A stretch of DNA of 14,780 nucleotides from SIG78 sp045533055 (GTDB lineage: Bacteria; Verrucomicrobiota; Lentisphaeria; Victivallales; Victivallaceae), in the NCBI GenBank assembly GCA_045533055.1, contig JAZSHD010000059.1, forward strand, positions 1-14,780. The letters are read 5' to 3'. The position numbers were made by a program, and so were the translations under genes. The notes below the pieces were generated by a model that worked only from the letters and a program-made list of their open reading frames with translations, searched no databases and had not been told where the DNA came from. Positions 13,990 to 14,780 of the stretch are shown piece after piece. Each line of letters opens with the position of its first letter. Positions within the stretch are counted from its first letter, which is position 1.

Positions 13990-14780
13990 ATAAAGCCATT
14001 GAGGAGTTTGTGGCGAAAAAAGGCAGACAGCCAACGGCTGAAGAGGTCAAAACTATGACCTTGCTGACCCGTAACCGCAAGATGTTGGAAAAAAGTGAAA
14101 TAGAGGTTGAAGCATTCAAGCGTTCTCTTCTGACTGCTCCGGAGCGGCAGCGACTCTATGTTCTTGCTGAAAATGCCCGGATCATGGGCGACTTGCGTTT
14201 TATGGATGTTGAGGAACAAGATGCGGTTCAGCAGATCAGCAAAGTTGCGGCACAACTTTTTGAACGGCACAGTGTGTTGAAACTGGATGCTCTGTTGGCA
14301 GAAGTTCAGAATCAGCATTTGGGAGAAACCGATTTGGGCGTGCTTCAAACAGCCTTACAGAATGTGCCCGGATTAGTGAATTTGAAAAGTCCTGCGGGGA
14401 ATCCATATTTTACGACCGAAGAAAATCTCCAGCGGGAAAACTATGCCATTGAAACAGTCAACAACACCAAAGGTCTGCTGCCAGCTCTGACCAGTTCGTA
14501 CCGTCCATTTTCGGAAGTTGAAGATACTTATGACCATTCAGCCCAGATCAAGGTCATCAATGATATTCTGGAAAGCAAAGATCCTTTTATGGTTTTCCGC
14601 GGTGTTGCCGGAGCCGGAAAAACCTCCACCTTGCAGGAGCTTTGCAAGTGCTTGAAAAAAGGTGGTATCGAAAATATCCATGTGGTTGCACCTACCAATT
14701 CGGCGGTAGATGTTCTGCGGAGCGAAAACTTTGAATCCGCCCAGACAGTTGCCATGTTTCTGCAGAATAAGGATAAACTG
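13965..14780 (+). CDS. MobF-type relaxase/helicase lacking its N-terminus, partial at right edge
   Basis: The open frame matches the later part of MobF (TraI/TrwC-like) conjugative relaxases. RRHQIDKAIEEF and LLTRNRK resemble the end of the relaxase domain. A linker of about 150 residues leads to FRGVAGAGKTSTLQEL (Walker A; Lys codon about 14620-14622) and then VVAPTNSAVDVL, as in SF1 helicases. The N-terminal catalytic part, usually 200 or more residues with Tyr and a His triad, is absent. The frame has no ATG near its 5' end; the first in-frame ATG is 14055. The gene runs off the window at 14780. Alternatively it could be an intact helicase-only protein started at an internal codon. Confidence 0.75.

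Noticed and set aside
13923..14348. Minus-strand open frame of 141 codons opposite the relaxase fragment
   Set aside because: The + strand frame shows clear relaxase/helicase motifs; the minus frame shows none.

Overview
The window looks like bacterial accessory DNA from a fairly AT-rich genome. I suspect the PVC superphylum, possibly Lentisphaerae. The grounds are FHA and Ser/Thr kinase proteins whose DFG motif reads DLG, many secreted or membrane proteins without a recognisable family, and a MobF-type conjugation remnant. No marker gene fixes the taxonomy, so this is inference. All real genes lie on the + strand, in tightly packed or overlapping order.

Region 1 (1-5762) is a phosphothreonine signalling operon. 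The last codons of an unknown gene overlap by ATGA the start of a double-FHA single-pass membrane protein. A PP2C phosphatase follows, then a very small atypical kinase and a full FHA-Ser/Thr kinase. Spacings are 2 to 3 nt, or overlaps.

Region 2 (5806-11180) is the most unusual part. Two related membrane proteins (A at 5806, B at 9510) share an N-terminal leader and a transmembrane segment but have unrelated C-terminal tails. Each is followed immediately by a radical SAM enzyme: the first has a complete SPASM cysteine set, the second is cut short in SPASM. A third small protein of the same architecture (C at 10872) follows the second enzyme. A's tail is a 14-residue tandem duplication; the tails of B and C are Cys-rich. 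This resembles a peptide-modification system in which conserved leaders present variable tails to radical SAM enzymes. Between the two pairs sits an AT-rich gene for a 701-residue secreted protein with Cys pairs, an 11-residue amphipathic repeat and ankyrin-like repeats.

Region 3 (11233-13926) holds a secreted protein of unknown function, a two- or three-helix membrane protein ending in a 9-nt tandem repeat, an MFS-type transporter and a four-helix membrane protein. A phase slip inside the 9-nt repeat changes the membrane protein's C-terminus. In the alternative frame the protein would stop in an ATGA overlap with the transporter start, which points to a recent slippage frameshift or a variable locus.

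Region 4 (13942-14780) is a junction. A start codon with a good ribosome binding site opens a 15-codon ORF that collides out of frame with a MobF relaxase/helicase lacking its N-terminal catalytic part. The helicase reading frame runs off the right edge. This suggests the accessory block was inserted into, or rearranged against, a conjugative element.

No RNA genes, CRISPR arrays, insertion sequences or convincing terminators were seen, and no gene-free stretch exceeds 300 bases.
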